The position numbers and the translations under genes were made by a program. Below the pieces are notes generated by a model, which saw only the letters and a list, made by a program, of their open reading frames with translations, had not been told where the DNA came from and did no database searches. Shown here one piece after another: positions 6,451 to 15,054 of a stretch of 44,483 bases of DNA (positions are counted from its first letter, which is position 1; each line of letters begins with the position of its first letter). This DNA is from Mariniflexile gromovii (lineage in GTDB: Bacteria; Bacteroidota; Bacteroidia; Flavobacteriales; Flavobacteriaceae): contig NZ_JAGJCB010000028.1 of NCBI RefSeq assembly GCF_017814435.1, positions 1 through 44,483 of the forward strand, given 5' to 3'.

Positions 6451-8037
6451 TTACTCTTTTTTATCCTGAGATTTATCGTCTTGAACCTGAAAAACTATTG
6501 GTAAAGAATAAGGTACAGTTACTTTTTTGCCTTTTTGTTCCCCAGGAATCATTTTTGGCAAGGTTTTAATAACACGAATGGCTTCTGCCTCTAAAGCGGG
6601 ATGTGGTGCTCTAGAACGGACTTCTGTAATATTCCCTTCTTTATCAATTTTAAAAATAACGTTTATACGCTGCCTTCCAACTAAATTGTTTTCTTCAGCT
6701 ATTTTAGTATTAAAATTTTTATTTACATGATCTGCAATACTTTTTGACATACACGCTTTCCGTTCTTCATTGGTTTCTAATGTTTCACAATCTGGAAATA
6801 TAGGGACATGCTCTACCACACCAAATGGCACTTCTACATCATTTAAATATTTTTTCTCACTCTTATCACTAAACTTAGATGGAGAATACAACCTATAAAG
6901 GTTGCCTTCCTTTGAATAAATTTCCAATAGTCCGTAACCCTCAGGAATTTGCTCACTTTCATTATGCAGACTATAAACTAACTCTTGATTTTCTGAGTTG
7001 AAATCTGCCCAAATCACATAATTTGGGTTCGATTTTAAAAAATTTTCTTGTTTTTGTTTTGACTCATTAGCCTCTTCTAAAGCCAACTTATCAGAATTGA
7101 CCTCTACAATATTAACCGTGTAAGTGTATTCACTTAAATCTTTACTCAATATTCCCATTTCATTTTGAACGGTACAAGCTGAATAAATAAGCATTGCAAC
7201 AACTAACGGAATTAATAAAGCATACTTTAACAAATTAATTTGTTTTGATTTTGATTTTTGTAACATAACGATTCGTTTTTTGATTAATGATTGTTTAAAA
7301 AATGGATTGATGAATGAAATATTTTTAGTTTCGAAAACTTGTGATAGAAGATTTTGATAATAACTGGCCTTATCCTCATTTACTACCATTTTTGCATCGG
7401 CAATAAACTCATGAAGCAACATGATTCTGTTTTGATACATATACACTAAAGGATTAAACCAAAAAAGAATGCGCAGTACTTCAAAAAACAACAAATCTAG
7501 CGTGTGTTTTTCTTTAACATGAATAATTTCGTGCTTTAAAATGGAGGCTTTTTCATGGTCGTTTAAACGCTCTCCCAAAAATATAAAGTGTAAAAATGAA
7601 AAAGCAACATTACTGTTTTGGAGTTTTACAATAGATAACTGCCCTAGTTTACTTTTAGGGTTTCTAGCAAGCAACCAAACAATTTTTGAAACTTTAAAAA
7701 CAAAACCAATGAATGCTAATAGCACGCCCATGTACAGAATTATTTCCCAGTTAAATAGTGCTGCAGACTCAGTTATTAATGCGTCTAGTTGTAAATTTGA
7801 TGGATTATTTTGCTTGACATTGCCAATAACAACTTCTGGAAGGTTTATTATAAATTCTTGAGGCAACGTTTCTTTAAAACTATCAATTTTAATAAACGGG
7901 ATAATAACTGATGCTAATGCTGAAGTGATTAAATAAACCCTGTTCCAATTAAAAAAAGTTTCTCTTTTTAAAAACGCATCATAAATGAGCAAAAAAACTA
8001 ATTGAAACGCTACAACCTGTATAATATAATGTGCCAT
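6451..8037 (-). CDS. M56 family (BlaR1/MecR1-like) membrane metallopeptidase with TonB_C domain
   Basis: The 528-residue protein has four predicted membrane helices: about residues 4-22, 35-50, 98-118 and 268-286. The zinc motif is HEIIH at 169-173 in the cytoplasmic loop, followed by the M56 signature FNPLVYMYQNRIMLLHE. Unlike BlaR1 it has no penicillin-binding domain. The periplasmic part ends with a TonB_C domain at about residues 430-515 (INVIFKIDKEGNITEVRSRA, ALEAEAIRVIKTLPKM). By analogy with BlaR1 it would sense an envelope signal and cleave its BlaI partner, which is encoded two bases upstream; the stop-start spacing suggests coupled translation. The signal is unknown. Confidence 0.9.
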   Translation of the reverse strand: MAHYIIQVVAFQLVFLLIYDAFLKRETFFNWNRVYLITSALASVIIPFIKIDSFKETLPQEFIINLPEVVIGNVKQNNPSNLQLDALITESAALFNWEIILYMGVLLAFIGFVFKVSKIVWLLARNPKSKLGQLSIVKLQNSNVAFSFLHFIFLGERLNDHEKASILKHEIIHVKEKHTLDLLFFEVLRILFWFNPLVYMYQNRIMLLHEFIADAKMVVNEDKASYYQNLLSQVFETKNISFINPFFKQSLIKKRIVMLQKSKSKQINLLKYALLIPLVVAMLIYSACTVQNEMGILSKDLSEYTYTVNIVEVNSDKLALEEANESKQKQENFLKSNPNYVIWADFNSENQELVYSLHNESEQIPEGYGLLEIYSKEGNLYRLYSPSKFSDKSEKKYLNDVEVPFGVVEHVPIFPDCETLETNEERKACMSKSIADHVNKNFNTKIAEENNLVGRQRINVIFKIDKEGNITEVRSRAPHPALEAEAIRVIKTLPKMIPGEQKGKKVTVPYSLPIVFQVQDDKSQDKKE

Positions 8038-8039
8038 AA

Positions 8040-8399
8040 CTATTCTTCTTTATTAATCTCTTTTAGTACAGATTCTAGTTCTTTTAAACTGATATCATTT
8101 TTCTTCATAAAAAATGACACCATACTTTTAAAAGACCCTTGAAAATAATTATCTACCAAACTATTAATAGATTGATTGCTATATTCTTGTTGTTGTAACA
8201 ATGGAAAATAGATATGCCCCTTGCCTTCTTTCTCATAATCTACAAAACCTTTGCTCTCTAATATTCTAACAATGGTTGAAACCGTATTGTAAGCTGGTTT
8301 GGGTTCTGGAAATTCTTCTATTATGGCTTTCACATTGGCTTTTTTAAGTTTCCAAAGTATTTGCATAATATCCTCTTCTGCTTTTGTAAGTTGTTTCAT
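8040..8399 (-). CDS. BlaI/MecI/CopY family transcriptional repressor
   Basis: The 119-residue product is a winged-helix repressor of the BlaI type. Features are LTKAEEDIMQILWKLKKA at the start, PAYNTVSTIVRILESKGFV as the recognition helix region, and a C-terminal dimerisation helix FFMKKNDISLKELESVLKEI. I chose ATG 8399 because family members start right before LTKAEE, and AAGG lies a few bases upstream; an ORF starting at 8465 adds 22 unsupported residues. It sits between the TlpA-like gene (77-base gap) and the M56 gene (2-base gap). The likely operators are the tandem palindromes at 9531-9564, in front of the first gene of this unit. Confidence 0.93.
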   Translation of the reverse strand: MKQLTKAEEDIMQILWKLKKANVKAIIEEFPEPKPAYNTVSTIVRILESKGFVDYEKEGKGHIYFPLLQQQEYSNQSINSLVDNYFQGSFKSMVSFFMKKNDISLKELESVLKEINKEE

Positions 8400-8476
8400 T
8401 TTTATACCTTTTTTTAAACTTTGTCTTGTGCCAAAATCCTCTTGGATTTTTTCATAAATAAGCAAGAATAAGCAAA

Positions 8477-9499
8477 TTAATTATAGCCTTTCTTATCAAC
8501 TGATATTAGTTCGGCAAGTTTTATATTTAGTTTATCCCCTTGTAAATTTCTATCCACGATTGTTCCATCCCTATCAATTAAAAAATTCGCGGGAATTGTA
8601 TGGATTCCATAAATTAATGAAGCAGAATTATAACTACCTTTTAAATCACTAACATGAAGCCACGGCAATTTGTCTTTTGCTATTGCATTAAGCCAATTTA
8701 TTTTGTCAGAATCTAATGAAACAGCAAATATTTCAAAGCCATAAGGATTATATTTTTCATAAGTTTTTACCAAATTTGGATTTTCCTTTCTGCATGGCCC
8801 ACAAAGCGAGCCCCAAAACTCCAATAAAACAATTTTATCTTTAAGGTCTGAAAGTTTTTTAATTTTCCCATTTGTATCTTCCAGTTCAAAATCAATATAC
8901 CTTTCACCTACATTTGGAGTTTTGTTCAGTTCAATAAATTTTGAAATTCTTTTTCCGTACTCTGAATTTTTATTTTCTGTAGAAAACAGATCGAAAAGTT
9001 CTTTAGTCTTTTCCTTTCCCCATGTTTTAGAATATACAGCTAAAACGGCCATACTAACAATACTATTAGGGTTGTTTTTTACAAATTCCATTTCTTTTTT
9101 TTGTCTTTCATCTTTAGAAAGACCATCAATTTCTTTACGAAGTCTTTGTTTTAAATCTTCTGTAATAGAACCCGTAACATTTGCTTGCTTGAAATCAGTT
9201 TTTCTTGCATCAAATATCATTTCATTATTTTCAAGCCATAAATACCTGTATTTAGAACGGTCTTTTGTATGTAAAACAACTCTTAAAGGTGATTCAGTTA
9301 ATTTAGTATGAAAGTAAAAAGAATTATTTTCGACTTTTGCAGAGTCTATTATTTTCTTCTCTAAAATATTATCTAAATAAAGGAATGTTCCGTTTTGAAT
9401 TGCGTTTGTAAATCCTGTTAAAGAAAATTCTTTTGTAGTTTTTTGTGAATTACAAGAAATAGCTGTTAAAGCTAATAACCCGAAAATTATTTTTCTCAT
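8477..9499 (-). CDS. TlpA-like thiol-disulfide oxidoreductase lipoprotein with DUF4369-like domain
   Basis: The 340-residue protein starts MRKIIFGLLALTAISCNS, a lipoprotein signal with Cys16. Residues 25-115 resemble the DUF4369 beta-rich domain that is common on the N-terminal side of Bacteroidota TlpA/ResA proteins. A thioredoxin-fold domain runs from about 195 to 335, with VLLEFWGSLCGPCRKENP giving the active site Cys233-Gly-Pro-Cys236 and a cis-Pro in IHTIPANFLIDRDG. It should reduce or exchange disulfides in the periplasm. ATG 9499 is chosen because it directly precedes the signal peptide. It heads the unit with BlaI and M56, linking envelope thiol chemistry to the BlaI sensor. Confidence 0.88.
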   Translation of the reverse strand: MRKIIFGLLALTAISCNSQKTTKEFSLTGFTNAIQNGTFLYLDNILEKKIIDSAKVENNSFYFHTKLTESPLRVVLHTKDRSKYRYLWLENNEMIFDARKTDFKQANVTGSITEDLKQRLRKEIDGLSKDERQKKEMEFVKNNPNSIVSMAVLAVYSKTWGKEKTKELFDLFSTENKNSEYGKRISKFIELNKTPNVGERYIDFELEDTNGKIKKLSDLKDKIVLLEFWGSLCGPCRKENPNLVKTYEKYNPYGFEIFAVSLDSDKINWLNAIAKDKLPWLHVSDLKGSYNSASLIYGIHTIPANFLIDRDGTIVDRNLQGDKLNIKLAELISVDKKGYN

Positions 9500-9523
9500 A
9501 ACTGTTAATTTAGTTGAATAAAA

Positions 9524-9531
9524 CAAATATA
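9524..9531 (-). promoter_or_regulatory. -7 box of the TlpA-BlaI-M56 unit
   Basis: On the minus strand this reads TATATTTG, an exact match to the Bacteroidetes TAnnTTTG box, 25 bases before ATG 9499. A TTTG lies 15 bases further upstream, slightly closer than usual for a -33 element. The box abuts the first operator palindrome. Confidence 0.55.
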
Positions 9532-9564
9532 ACTAAAATTTTAGTTCAAACTAATTTTTTAGTT
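9531..9564. promoter_or_regulatory. Tandem palindromic operators, probable BlaI sites
   Basis: AACTAAAATTTTAGTT at 9531-9546 is a perfect 16-bp palindrome, and AACTAATTTTTTAGTT at 9549-9564 has the same AACTAA/TTAGTT arms. The two centres are 18 bp apart. They overlap the core promoter of the TlpA-BlaI-M56 unit, the expected location for an autoregulated BlaI operator. Confidence 0.6.
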
Positions 9565-9584
9565 ACAAATTTTTGTAAAAGAAG

Positions 9585-9617
9585 AAACCCTATGGGTCTC
9601 TCACATCCATAGGGTTT
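9585..9617 (-). terminator. Hairpin terminator downstream of the LuxR-type regulator
   Basis: AAACCCTATGG (9585-9595) pairs perfectly with CCATAGGGTTT (9607-9617), followed on the minus strand by CTTCTTTT. It lies about 210 bases after the regulator stop at 9827. Between them, at 9720-9742, is a second smaller hairpin (AACCCGTA/TACGGGTT). The rest of 9618-9826 shows no gene. The terminator separates the kinase/regulator transcript from the TlpA promoter. Confidence 0.6.
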
Positions 9618-9826
9618 ATGTAAATTGCTATTATCAACAAAAAAATTGAGGGATTACAAGTTTTTTAGAAGTGTTGATAGTACAAAGGTACAAATAACAT
9701 ATCTTTTTGAGTTACGGTAAACCCGTAATAATACTACGGGTTAAACATAGAATTCAAGTATAGCAAGCAAATTGGGGCCAAAAAAAATTAAAAAAAATTA
9801 CATAAACATCAACTCTTTGCGCTTCA

Positions 9827-10501
9827 TTACACAAATCCTTTACTTTTTGCAGCATTCACAAGTGTTTCATCTTGTCCATCCTGCACATCAAAAATCTCTC
9901 TTAATTGTTTTTTACGTTTTTCAATGGCGCTTAATGAAAGATCTAAATGAGGTGCTAAATTTTTAGTTTTAATACCTTGAGACAATAAGTGAAGTATTTT
10001 TCGATTTTTTTCATCAATTACAATATCACTAGCAATTGCTTTTCTTATATAACTATTAACGGTACCGCTGTAAAATGGTGGATTGTTAAGTACTGCTTGA
10101 AAAGCACTAGCAAGTTCACTGGATGTTAAATCACTTTTAATTAAAAACCCTTCCGGATCTATAGTTTTTATAATGTTATGAATTCTAAACGATTCATTAA
10201 ACATGGTTAAGATTATAATTTTCGATTTTGGCAATACCTTACGTGCATAAGCTGCTAAATCTTCACCTGAAGTCATTAAACCATCCGATGATGGTGGCAA
10301 ACTAATATCAACAAACAACACATCGTATAGATTATCTTTTTCTACAGATTTATCCATAAATGCTATGGCTTCATCACAATTGTTGGCGATATCAATTTCT
10401 AATTGCTGACTTTCTTTTTTTGTAAAAAGCAACGTGTTTTGATAACCTTCAATAATCATTGGGTGGTCATCAATCATTAAAATTCTAATTTTTTGGTTCA
10501 T
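9827..10501 (-). CDS. LuxR/NarL-type response regulator
   Basis: The 224-residue protein has an N-terminal receiver domain (about 5-130) with the acidic pair in LMIDDHP, phospho-acceptor Asp in VLFVDISLP and conserved Lys in FLIKSDLT. A short LuxR/GerE-type helix-turn-helix occupies about 150-215 (KILHLLSQGIKTKNLAPHLD, LSLSAIEKRKKQLREIF). It is the cognate partner of the kinase encoded eight bases upstream. Such regulators bind DNA as phosphorylated dimers; targets are not evident. The loop PPSSDGLMTSGED after the phospho-acceptor is longer than in classic NarL proteins. Confidence 0.9.
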   Translation of the reverse strand: MNQKIRILMIDDHPMIIEGYQNTLLFTKKESQQLEIDIANNCDEAIAFMDKSVEKDNLYDVLFVDISLPPSSDGLMTSGEDLAAYARKVLPKSKIIILTMFNESFRIHNIIKTIDPEGFLIKSDLTSSELASAFQAVLNNPPFYSGTVNSYIRKAIASDIVIDEKNRKILHLLSQGIKTKNLAPHLDLSLSAIEKRKKQLREIFDVQDGQDETLVNAAKSKGFV

Positions 10502-10509
10502 AAATTTGG

Positions 10510-12348
10510 TTAGGTCATTGGGACTTGTATGGTTACTTTTGTGCCTGTATCTTTTTCAGATGTTATATCTATAACACCATTTATTTCATTAATTCTAGAG
10601 TTCATGTTTTTTAAGCCAATACCCGATTTGGCTTTTTGAACATCAAATCCAGTACCGTCATCGATTAGCGTTAGCCAAATTACATTATTTTTTAATTCAA
10701 AACTAACATTAACTTGAGTTGCACTTGCATGCTTATAAATATTATGTAAAGATTCTTGAATAATTCTATAAATATGTATCTTTTTCTTATTAGAAACTTC
10801 ATCCCAATTTATAGTATCATCATGGTTGAATTTATATGAAAGTTTATAAACTGTTGCCTGCGTTATTACAAGTGTTTTAATTATATCTACAAATCCAGAA
10901 CCTGAAACAAAATCGGTATTTAACTCGTGCGATACTTTTCTAATATCCTCTTCAATTGTTTTTAGCTCATTAATGTATTGTTCTCTATTTTTAATAGCTT
11001 CCATAGAACTACTCATATTTAAGCTATCCAAGCTCAATCTGGTTCCAAACAAACGCCCTAAAATACCATCGTGTAATTCTTCTGAAATACGCTTTTTCTC
11101 TAAAGTTCTTGCTTCTTCAATTTTTTCGTTTTGAGAAAGCATTAGGTTATAAATTTCTTCGTTCGTTTCTTGTTGTTCTTGTATAAACTGTAGTTCTTTA
11201 TTTTTACTTCTTTGCATAATTACAAGGTATAATAAAAATGATGCAATAATAACAGCTACTGAAATGACTAAAAGCCACAATCTCTCTTTGGCTATTTGAA
11301 TATTTTCTTCTTCTATTTGGTTGGTTTCAAAACGGATTCTTGCAAATTTGTTTCTAATGGTTCGTTCGTTTTTTTGCAAACTATCATTTAAGCTTATATA
11401 GGATTTTAAATGTTTAACAGCAAGCTCTCCTTCTTCAATTTTTGAAAGTAACAATAGTGATTTTAATAAATCGTCGTTATGGTATTTCTCTGAAATATCC
11501 TTAGCTATATATGCATAATGTTTAGCCAAATCTTTATTCCCTTTACCATTGTAATATTCCGCTATATGCTCATTGATAATAATAGTGTTATAACCTCTGT
11601 AATTTATACTATCACTAATCTTTAATGCTTTAAAATATAATCCAGGAAGCTGTTCATGCTTATTTAATAAATATAAAGTATGCGCATAATTATCCAATAC
11701 AAGTGCATACATACTACGGTTTTCCTTAATAAACTCTTTATCCTGTAATATTTGATTATAATAATTTATAGCTAAATCAAATTGCTTTGCGTTTTTGTAA
11801 GTATTCCCTATATTATTCTTAGAGATATTTATTGTTTCTTTATTATTGCCTTTTAATTTCTCCTTAAGTTCAATAGCCTTCGTATGGTATTTAATGGATT
11901 CATCAAATTGCTCTAGTTCTTTAAAAACTATCCCAAGGTTATTATATATAAAAGATTTTAAATTTATTATATCATCTGTTTTATTTAATGATTCCAACAA
12001 TGATAATGCATCAACGCACGACACTTCGCTACCAATAAAATCTTTTTCATTCTTTTGTATAACAGCAATACCATATAATGTTAAAGCTAGTCTATACTTA
12101 GTTTTTAATTGTCTAAATATTTTCTCAGCATGATGGTAATGATAAAAAGCACTATCGGTTAAAGGAGTTGCTTTTCTATAATATTCCGCAATGGTATAAT
12201 GGGCCTCTGCAATTGAAGAAGAGTCTATTTCTTTCGAATTTAGAACAAATTGCTTTAGGGAAGCAATCTTTTTTAAATCTTTACTTTGTTGCCCAAAGGA
12301 ATAATTTAAAAAAACTATAATTGCTATATATAAGAAATTAAATTTCAA
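10510..12348 (-). CDS. TPR-containing sensor histidine kinase (HisKA_3 type)
   Basis: The 612-residue protein has a signal peptide (about 1-19), a periplasmic or extracytoplasmic TPR region up to about residue 330 (for example FIYNNLGIVFKELEQFDESI and ISKNNIGNTYKNAKQFDLAI), one membrane helix (about 345-368) and a cytoplasmic kinase. The HisKA_3 box is KKRISEELHDGILGRLFG with His426. The ATPase has SLHNIYKHA, IDDGTGF and GIGLKNM. This architecture is frequent in flavobacteria, where TPRs probably sense a protein or peptide partner. It is paired with the LuxR-type regulator eight bases downstream. A 48-residue lipoprotein is encoded just upstream beyond a terminator. Confidence 0.92.
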   Translation of the reverse strand: MKFNFLYIAIIVFLNYSFGQQSKDLKKIASLKQFVLNSKEIDSSSIAEAHYTIAEYYRKATPLTDSAFYHYHHAEKIFRQLKTKYRLALTLYGIAVIQKNEKDFIGSEVSCVDALSLLESLNKTDDIINLKSFIYNNLGIVFKELEQFDESIKYHTKAIELKEKLKGNNKETINISKNNIGNTYKNAKQFDLAINYYNQILQDKEFIKENRSMYALVLDNYAHTLYLLNKHEQLPGLYFKALKISDSINYRGYNTIIINEHIAEYYNGKGNKDLAKHYAYIAKDISEKYHNDDLLKSLLLLSKIEEGELAVKHLKSYISLNDSLQKNERTIRNKFARIRFETNQIEEENIQIAKERLWLLVISVAVIIASFLLYLVIMQRSKNKELQFIQEQQETNEEIYNLMLSQNEKIEEARTLEKKRISEELHDGILGRLFGTRLSLDSLNMSSSMEAIKNREQYINELKTIEEDIRKVSHELNTDFVSGSGFVDIIKTLVITQATVYKLSYKFNHDDTINWDEVSNKKKIHIYRIIQESLHNIYKHASATQVNVSFELKNNVIWLTLIDDGTGFDVQKAKSGIGLKNMNSRINEINGVIDITSEKDTGTKVTIQVPMT

Positions 12349-12404
12349 CTAAAGGGATTATTATTCATTCCCTCAAAAGTATTTATAATTTCTTGATAAA
12401 AAAA

Positions 12405-12444
12405 GCCCTTTACAATACTACTGTAAAGGGTCTTTTTTTTTTAT
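12405..12444. terminator. Strong bidirectional intrinsic terminator
   Basis: CCCTTTACA (12406-12414) pairs with TGTAAAGGG (12422-12430), with a T-run on the plus side and an A-run (T-run on the minus strand) on the other. It lies 22 bases after the small lipoprotein stop and about 57 bases before the kinase start, so it should stop the lipoprotein transcript before the kinase gene. Confidence 0.85.
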
Positions 12445-12465
12445 TTAAATAATAAAATAATTTTT

Positions 12466-12612
12466 TTATTGATCAATATCTCCTCCTGTATAAAGCGTTT
12501 CTTGAGTATTTGGAGATCTTAATACATCATCCTCATTCAAGTCTTGTTTAGTGCAAGAAGTTAGTGATGCGAAAATAACTGCTACAATTAAAGTAATTTT
12601 TAGGGATTTCAT
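12466..12612 (-). CDS. 48-residue lipoprotein upstream of the kinase gene
   Basis: Translation from ATG 12612 gives MKSLKITLIVAVIFASLTSC with Cys20 as an evident lipidation site, followed by an acidic 28-residue tail ending YTGGDIDQ and TAA at 12466-12468. The ORF is too short for a usual length cut-off but has a convincing lipobox (LTSC) and its own terminator at 12405-12444. Mature protein would be a lipid-anchored peptide of 29 residues. Proximity to a TPR sensor kinase makes a ligand, or a secreted peptide substrate, a reasonable guess. No family can be named. Confidence 0.75.
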   Translation of the reverse strand: MKSLKITLIVAVIFASLTSCTKQDLNEDDVLRSPNTQETLYTGGDIDQ

Positions 12613-12962
12613 AAATATTTGGTTTTAAGGTTAATTTATTTTTTCTTACAAATTCTAAAACAAACGTTAACTGGACTTTGAAAAACAAAATCGTTGTTAG
12701 AGGGAAAAAATGGATAATTAACTTAAAATCAAACGCACACAAAAGCACACAGATTCTTTAAATACTATTTTGAGGGAAATATGACTTTTCAGTCAAAAGG
12801 GAATGGATTAATATAACTTAAAATTGTAGGCCAAATTTAGGAAAACAATTTTTAAGCGGACTCTAATGTAAACTAAATTAGATTCACAAAAAAACTTAAT
12901 TAGATTAAATGCATGTTTTTATCGATTAAGTGCAATTCAATTAACAGAATATATTATTTTTA
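12613..12962. other. 350-bp intergenic region
   Basis: This AT-rich stretch holds the upstream region of the small lipoprotein and the downstream side of the LacI gene. I see no open reading frame of note and no perfect TAnnTTTG box. TTTATCGATTAA at 12918-12929 is a nearly perfect 12-bp palindrome with a central CG, the general shape of LacI-family operators, but its position after the lacI-type gene is not obviously regulatory. Confidence 0.4.
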
Positions 12963-13967
12963 CTACAATGTGGATTTGCTTTTTATCAATGTTGTCTTGA
13001 CAATTTTTGTCTTAACATCCATATCACTCGACTTATTTTGAAGTCTGTTAATTAATAATTGAGCAGCACTAGCGCCAATTTCTTTGGCATGCTGTCTTAT
13101 AGTAGTTAATTGAGGAATGGTATGATAAGAATCTGATTTACTTGCGTAACCTATTACCGATATGTTTTTAGGCACTTTCAAACCTAATTTAACCGCTGTA
13201 TTTATCGCAATAATTCCTGAAGCACTATCGGCAGCAATTATACCATCTATAGTTGTATTCTTTTTAAAAAAAGACATTATTTTTTTTTGTTGATCGTCTT
13301 TCTTTTTAATCTTTAAAATCAATGGTTCAGAAATGTTATTTTCCAATATTGCTTTTCTATAACCACGCTCTCTTAATTTACCCACACTAATTCCATCTAA
13401 AGTGCTTATAAATGCAATGTTTTTGCGTTTTTCAGAAAATAAAAATTTAGTAGCGTTGTAGGTAGAATCAAAATCGTCCACTATAACCTTATCACAAAGT
13501 ACATCATGCGCCACTCTATCAAACATAACAATTGGCAAGCCTTGGCTAATTGTTTTTTTAAAATGATCAATTTCATTTTTTACCTGGGTTTCTTCTGCCA
13601 AACACATAATAAAACCATCAACACTTCCATTAGCCAACAACCTCAAGCTTTCTTTTTCCTGCTCTAAAGATTCGTTTGAAATACAGGTAATAATATTATA
13701 ACCATACTTGGCAGCCTCTCTTTCAACACCAAAAAGCACTTTTGCCAAAAAATGGTTTAATATATCTGGAATAATAACCCCAATCGTTTTAGTCTTATTT
13801 TGTTTAAGGCTTAAAGCAACTTTATTGGGCTTATAATTATATAATTCTGCAAGCTCTTTTACACGCTTTACTGTTTCTTCGCCAATTTCCTCACTATTAT
13901 TTAATGCTTTAGAAACCGTAGATATTGAAACATTCAACTCTTTTGCCAATTGTTTTAAAGTAACCAT
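12963..13967 (-). CDS. LacI family transcriptional regulator
   Basis: The 334-residue regulator begins MVTLKQLAKELNVSISTVSK, the LacI helix-turn-helix with hinge helix NKVALSLKQNKTKTIGVIIP following. The periplasmic-binding-protein-like sensor domain covers about 60-330 (LLANGSVDGFIMC, IVMFDRVAHD, DGIIAADSASGIIAI, PKNISVIGYAS, LTTIRQHAKEIG). ATG 13967 is the family-typical start; 36 upstream codons in frame are unsupported. A TATTTTTG box on the minus strand at 14010-14003 could be its -7 element. It diverges from the HAD phosphatase gene at 14134. No SusCD or glycosidase genes are in view, so the effector sugar is unknown. Confidence 0.92.
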   Translation of the reverse strand: MVTLKQLAKELNVSISTVSKALNNSEEIGEETVKRVKELAELYNYKPNKVALSLKQNKTKTIGVIIPDILNHFLAKVLFGVEREAAKYGYNIITCISNESLEQEKESLRLLANGSVDGFIMCLAEETQVKNEIDHFKKTISQGLPIVMFDRVAHDVLCDKVIVDDFDSTYNATKFLFSEKRKNIAFISTLDGISVGKLRERGYRKAILENNISEPLILKIKKKDDQQKKIMSFFKKNTTIDGIIAADSASGIIAINTAVKLGLKVPKNISVIGYASKSDSYHTIPQLTTIRQHAKEIGASAAQLLINRLQNKSSDMDVKTKIVKTTLIKSKSTL

Positions 13968-14133
13968 ACTTGTTAACGTGTAAATAAATTTATTGCAATT
14001 TACAAAAATAGATATATCTAAATAAAGATTAATATTCAACCAAGCTATTTTCACTAATAAGCACAATAGATTCACATTAATCTAACACTTATTAAGTTTT
14101 AGAATGGTATTTTTGTCCATATATAATATTCCT

Positions 14134-14967
14134 ATGAATTTTTCAAAAGTAAAATTGGTTGTTACAGATATGGATGGCACTTTGCTTAATCCAAAAAGTG
14201 AAGTCAGCCCACGGTTTTTTAATCAGTTTAATGAATTAAAAAAGAAAAACATTCACTTTGTTGCCGCCAGTGGCAGACAATATCAAAGCATTTTAGAAAA
14301 ACTAGAAGCCATAAAAGACGAAATTTCAATTATTGCCGAAAATGGAGGCATGATGAAACATAATAATACAGAACATATTTTATTAAAATTAACCACAGAA
14401 AACATTGCAAAGTCTATTGAAATTTTACGTCAAATAGATGGTGTTTTTATTGTTTTATGCGGAAGAAAATCGGCTTACATAGAAAATACCAATCAAGAAT
14501 TCGTTTCAAAATTCAATAAATATTACTCAGAATATCAAATTGTTGAAGATTTAACAAAAGTGACGGGTGATGATTTTCTAAAAATAGCGGTTTATCATTT
14601 TGAAAGTTCAGAAAAACACATTTTACCTTATATTGGCGAATTAAAAAATAATTTACAAGTTATTGTTTCTGGACAACATTGGTTGGACATATCGCATGCC
14701 AACGCCAATAAAGGATTTGCACTAAGCATGCTTCAAGAAAGCTTAGGAATAACCAAAGATGAAACCATGGTTTTTGGTGATTACAACAATGATTTACAAA
14801 TGTTAGATCTGGCATATTTCAGTTTTGCTATGGAAAATGCCCACGATGATGTTAAAAAAGTAGCTCGCTTTCAAACCAAAAGCAACTCTGAAGAAGGTGT
14901 TGAAGCCATTTTAGAGCAAGTTATTAGCCATATTAATAATGATATTGACAAACCTATTACGCATTAA
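14134..14967 (+). CDS. Cof-type HAD-IIB family hydrolase (sugar-phosphate phosphatase-like)
   Basis: The 277-residue protein carries all HAD motifs: motif I VVTDMDGTLLNP (Asp12, Asp14), motif II FVAASGRQYQS, a Lys in ANANKGFALSML, and motif III/IV MVFGDYNNDLQML. The IIB cap lies between residues about 85 and 190. Cof-like enzymes dephosphorylate sugar phosphates or nucleotide derivatives such as pyridoxal phosphate or FMN; the substrate is not predictable. I chose ATG 14134 (MNFSKVKLVV); an upstream ATG at 14104 adds ten hydrophobic residues that the family lacks. It diverges from the LacI gene, which may regulate it. A terminator follows at 14993-15032. Confidence 0.9.
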   Translation: MNFSKVKLVVTDMDGTLLNPKSEVSPRFFNQFNELKKKNIHFVAASGRQYQSILEKLEAIKDEISIIAENGGMMKHNNTEHILLKLTTENIAKSIEILRQIDGVFIVLCGRKSAYIENTNQEFVSKFNKYYSEYQIVEDLTKVTGDDFLKIAVYHFESSEKHILPYIGELKNNLQVIVSGQHWLDISHANANKGFALSMLQESLGITKDETMVFGDYNNDLQMLDLAYFSFAMENAHDDVKKVARFQTKSNSEEGVEAILEQVISHINNDIDKPITH

Positions 14968-14992
14968 CCAATAAAACTCATTTATATAAAAA

Positions 14993-15032
14993 CAAAAACA
15001 GGTCCAGTTGTTATAAACTAGACCTGTTTTTG
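14993..15032. terminator. Bidirectional terminator between HAD and DUF5679 genes
   Basis: CAAAAACAGGTC (14993-15004) pairs perfectly with GACCTGTTTTTG (15021-15032); T-rich tracts lie on both sides. The two converging genes end at 14967 and 15055, so it can serve both. Confidence 0.85.
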
Positions 15033-15054
15033 TTTCTTTTAATGTATGAGACTG

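Noticed and set aside
12918-12929. TTTATCGATTAA as a LacI operator
   Set aside because: The shape fits, but it lies downstream of the LacI gene and no target gene faces it; it is a single, imperfect copy in AT-rich sequence.
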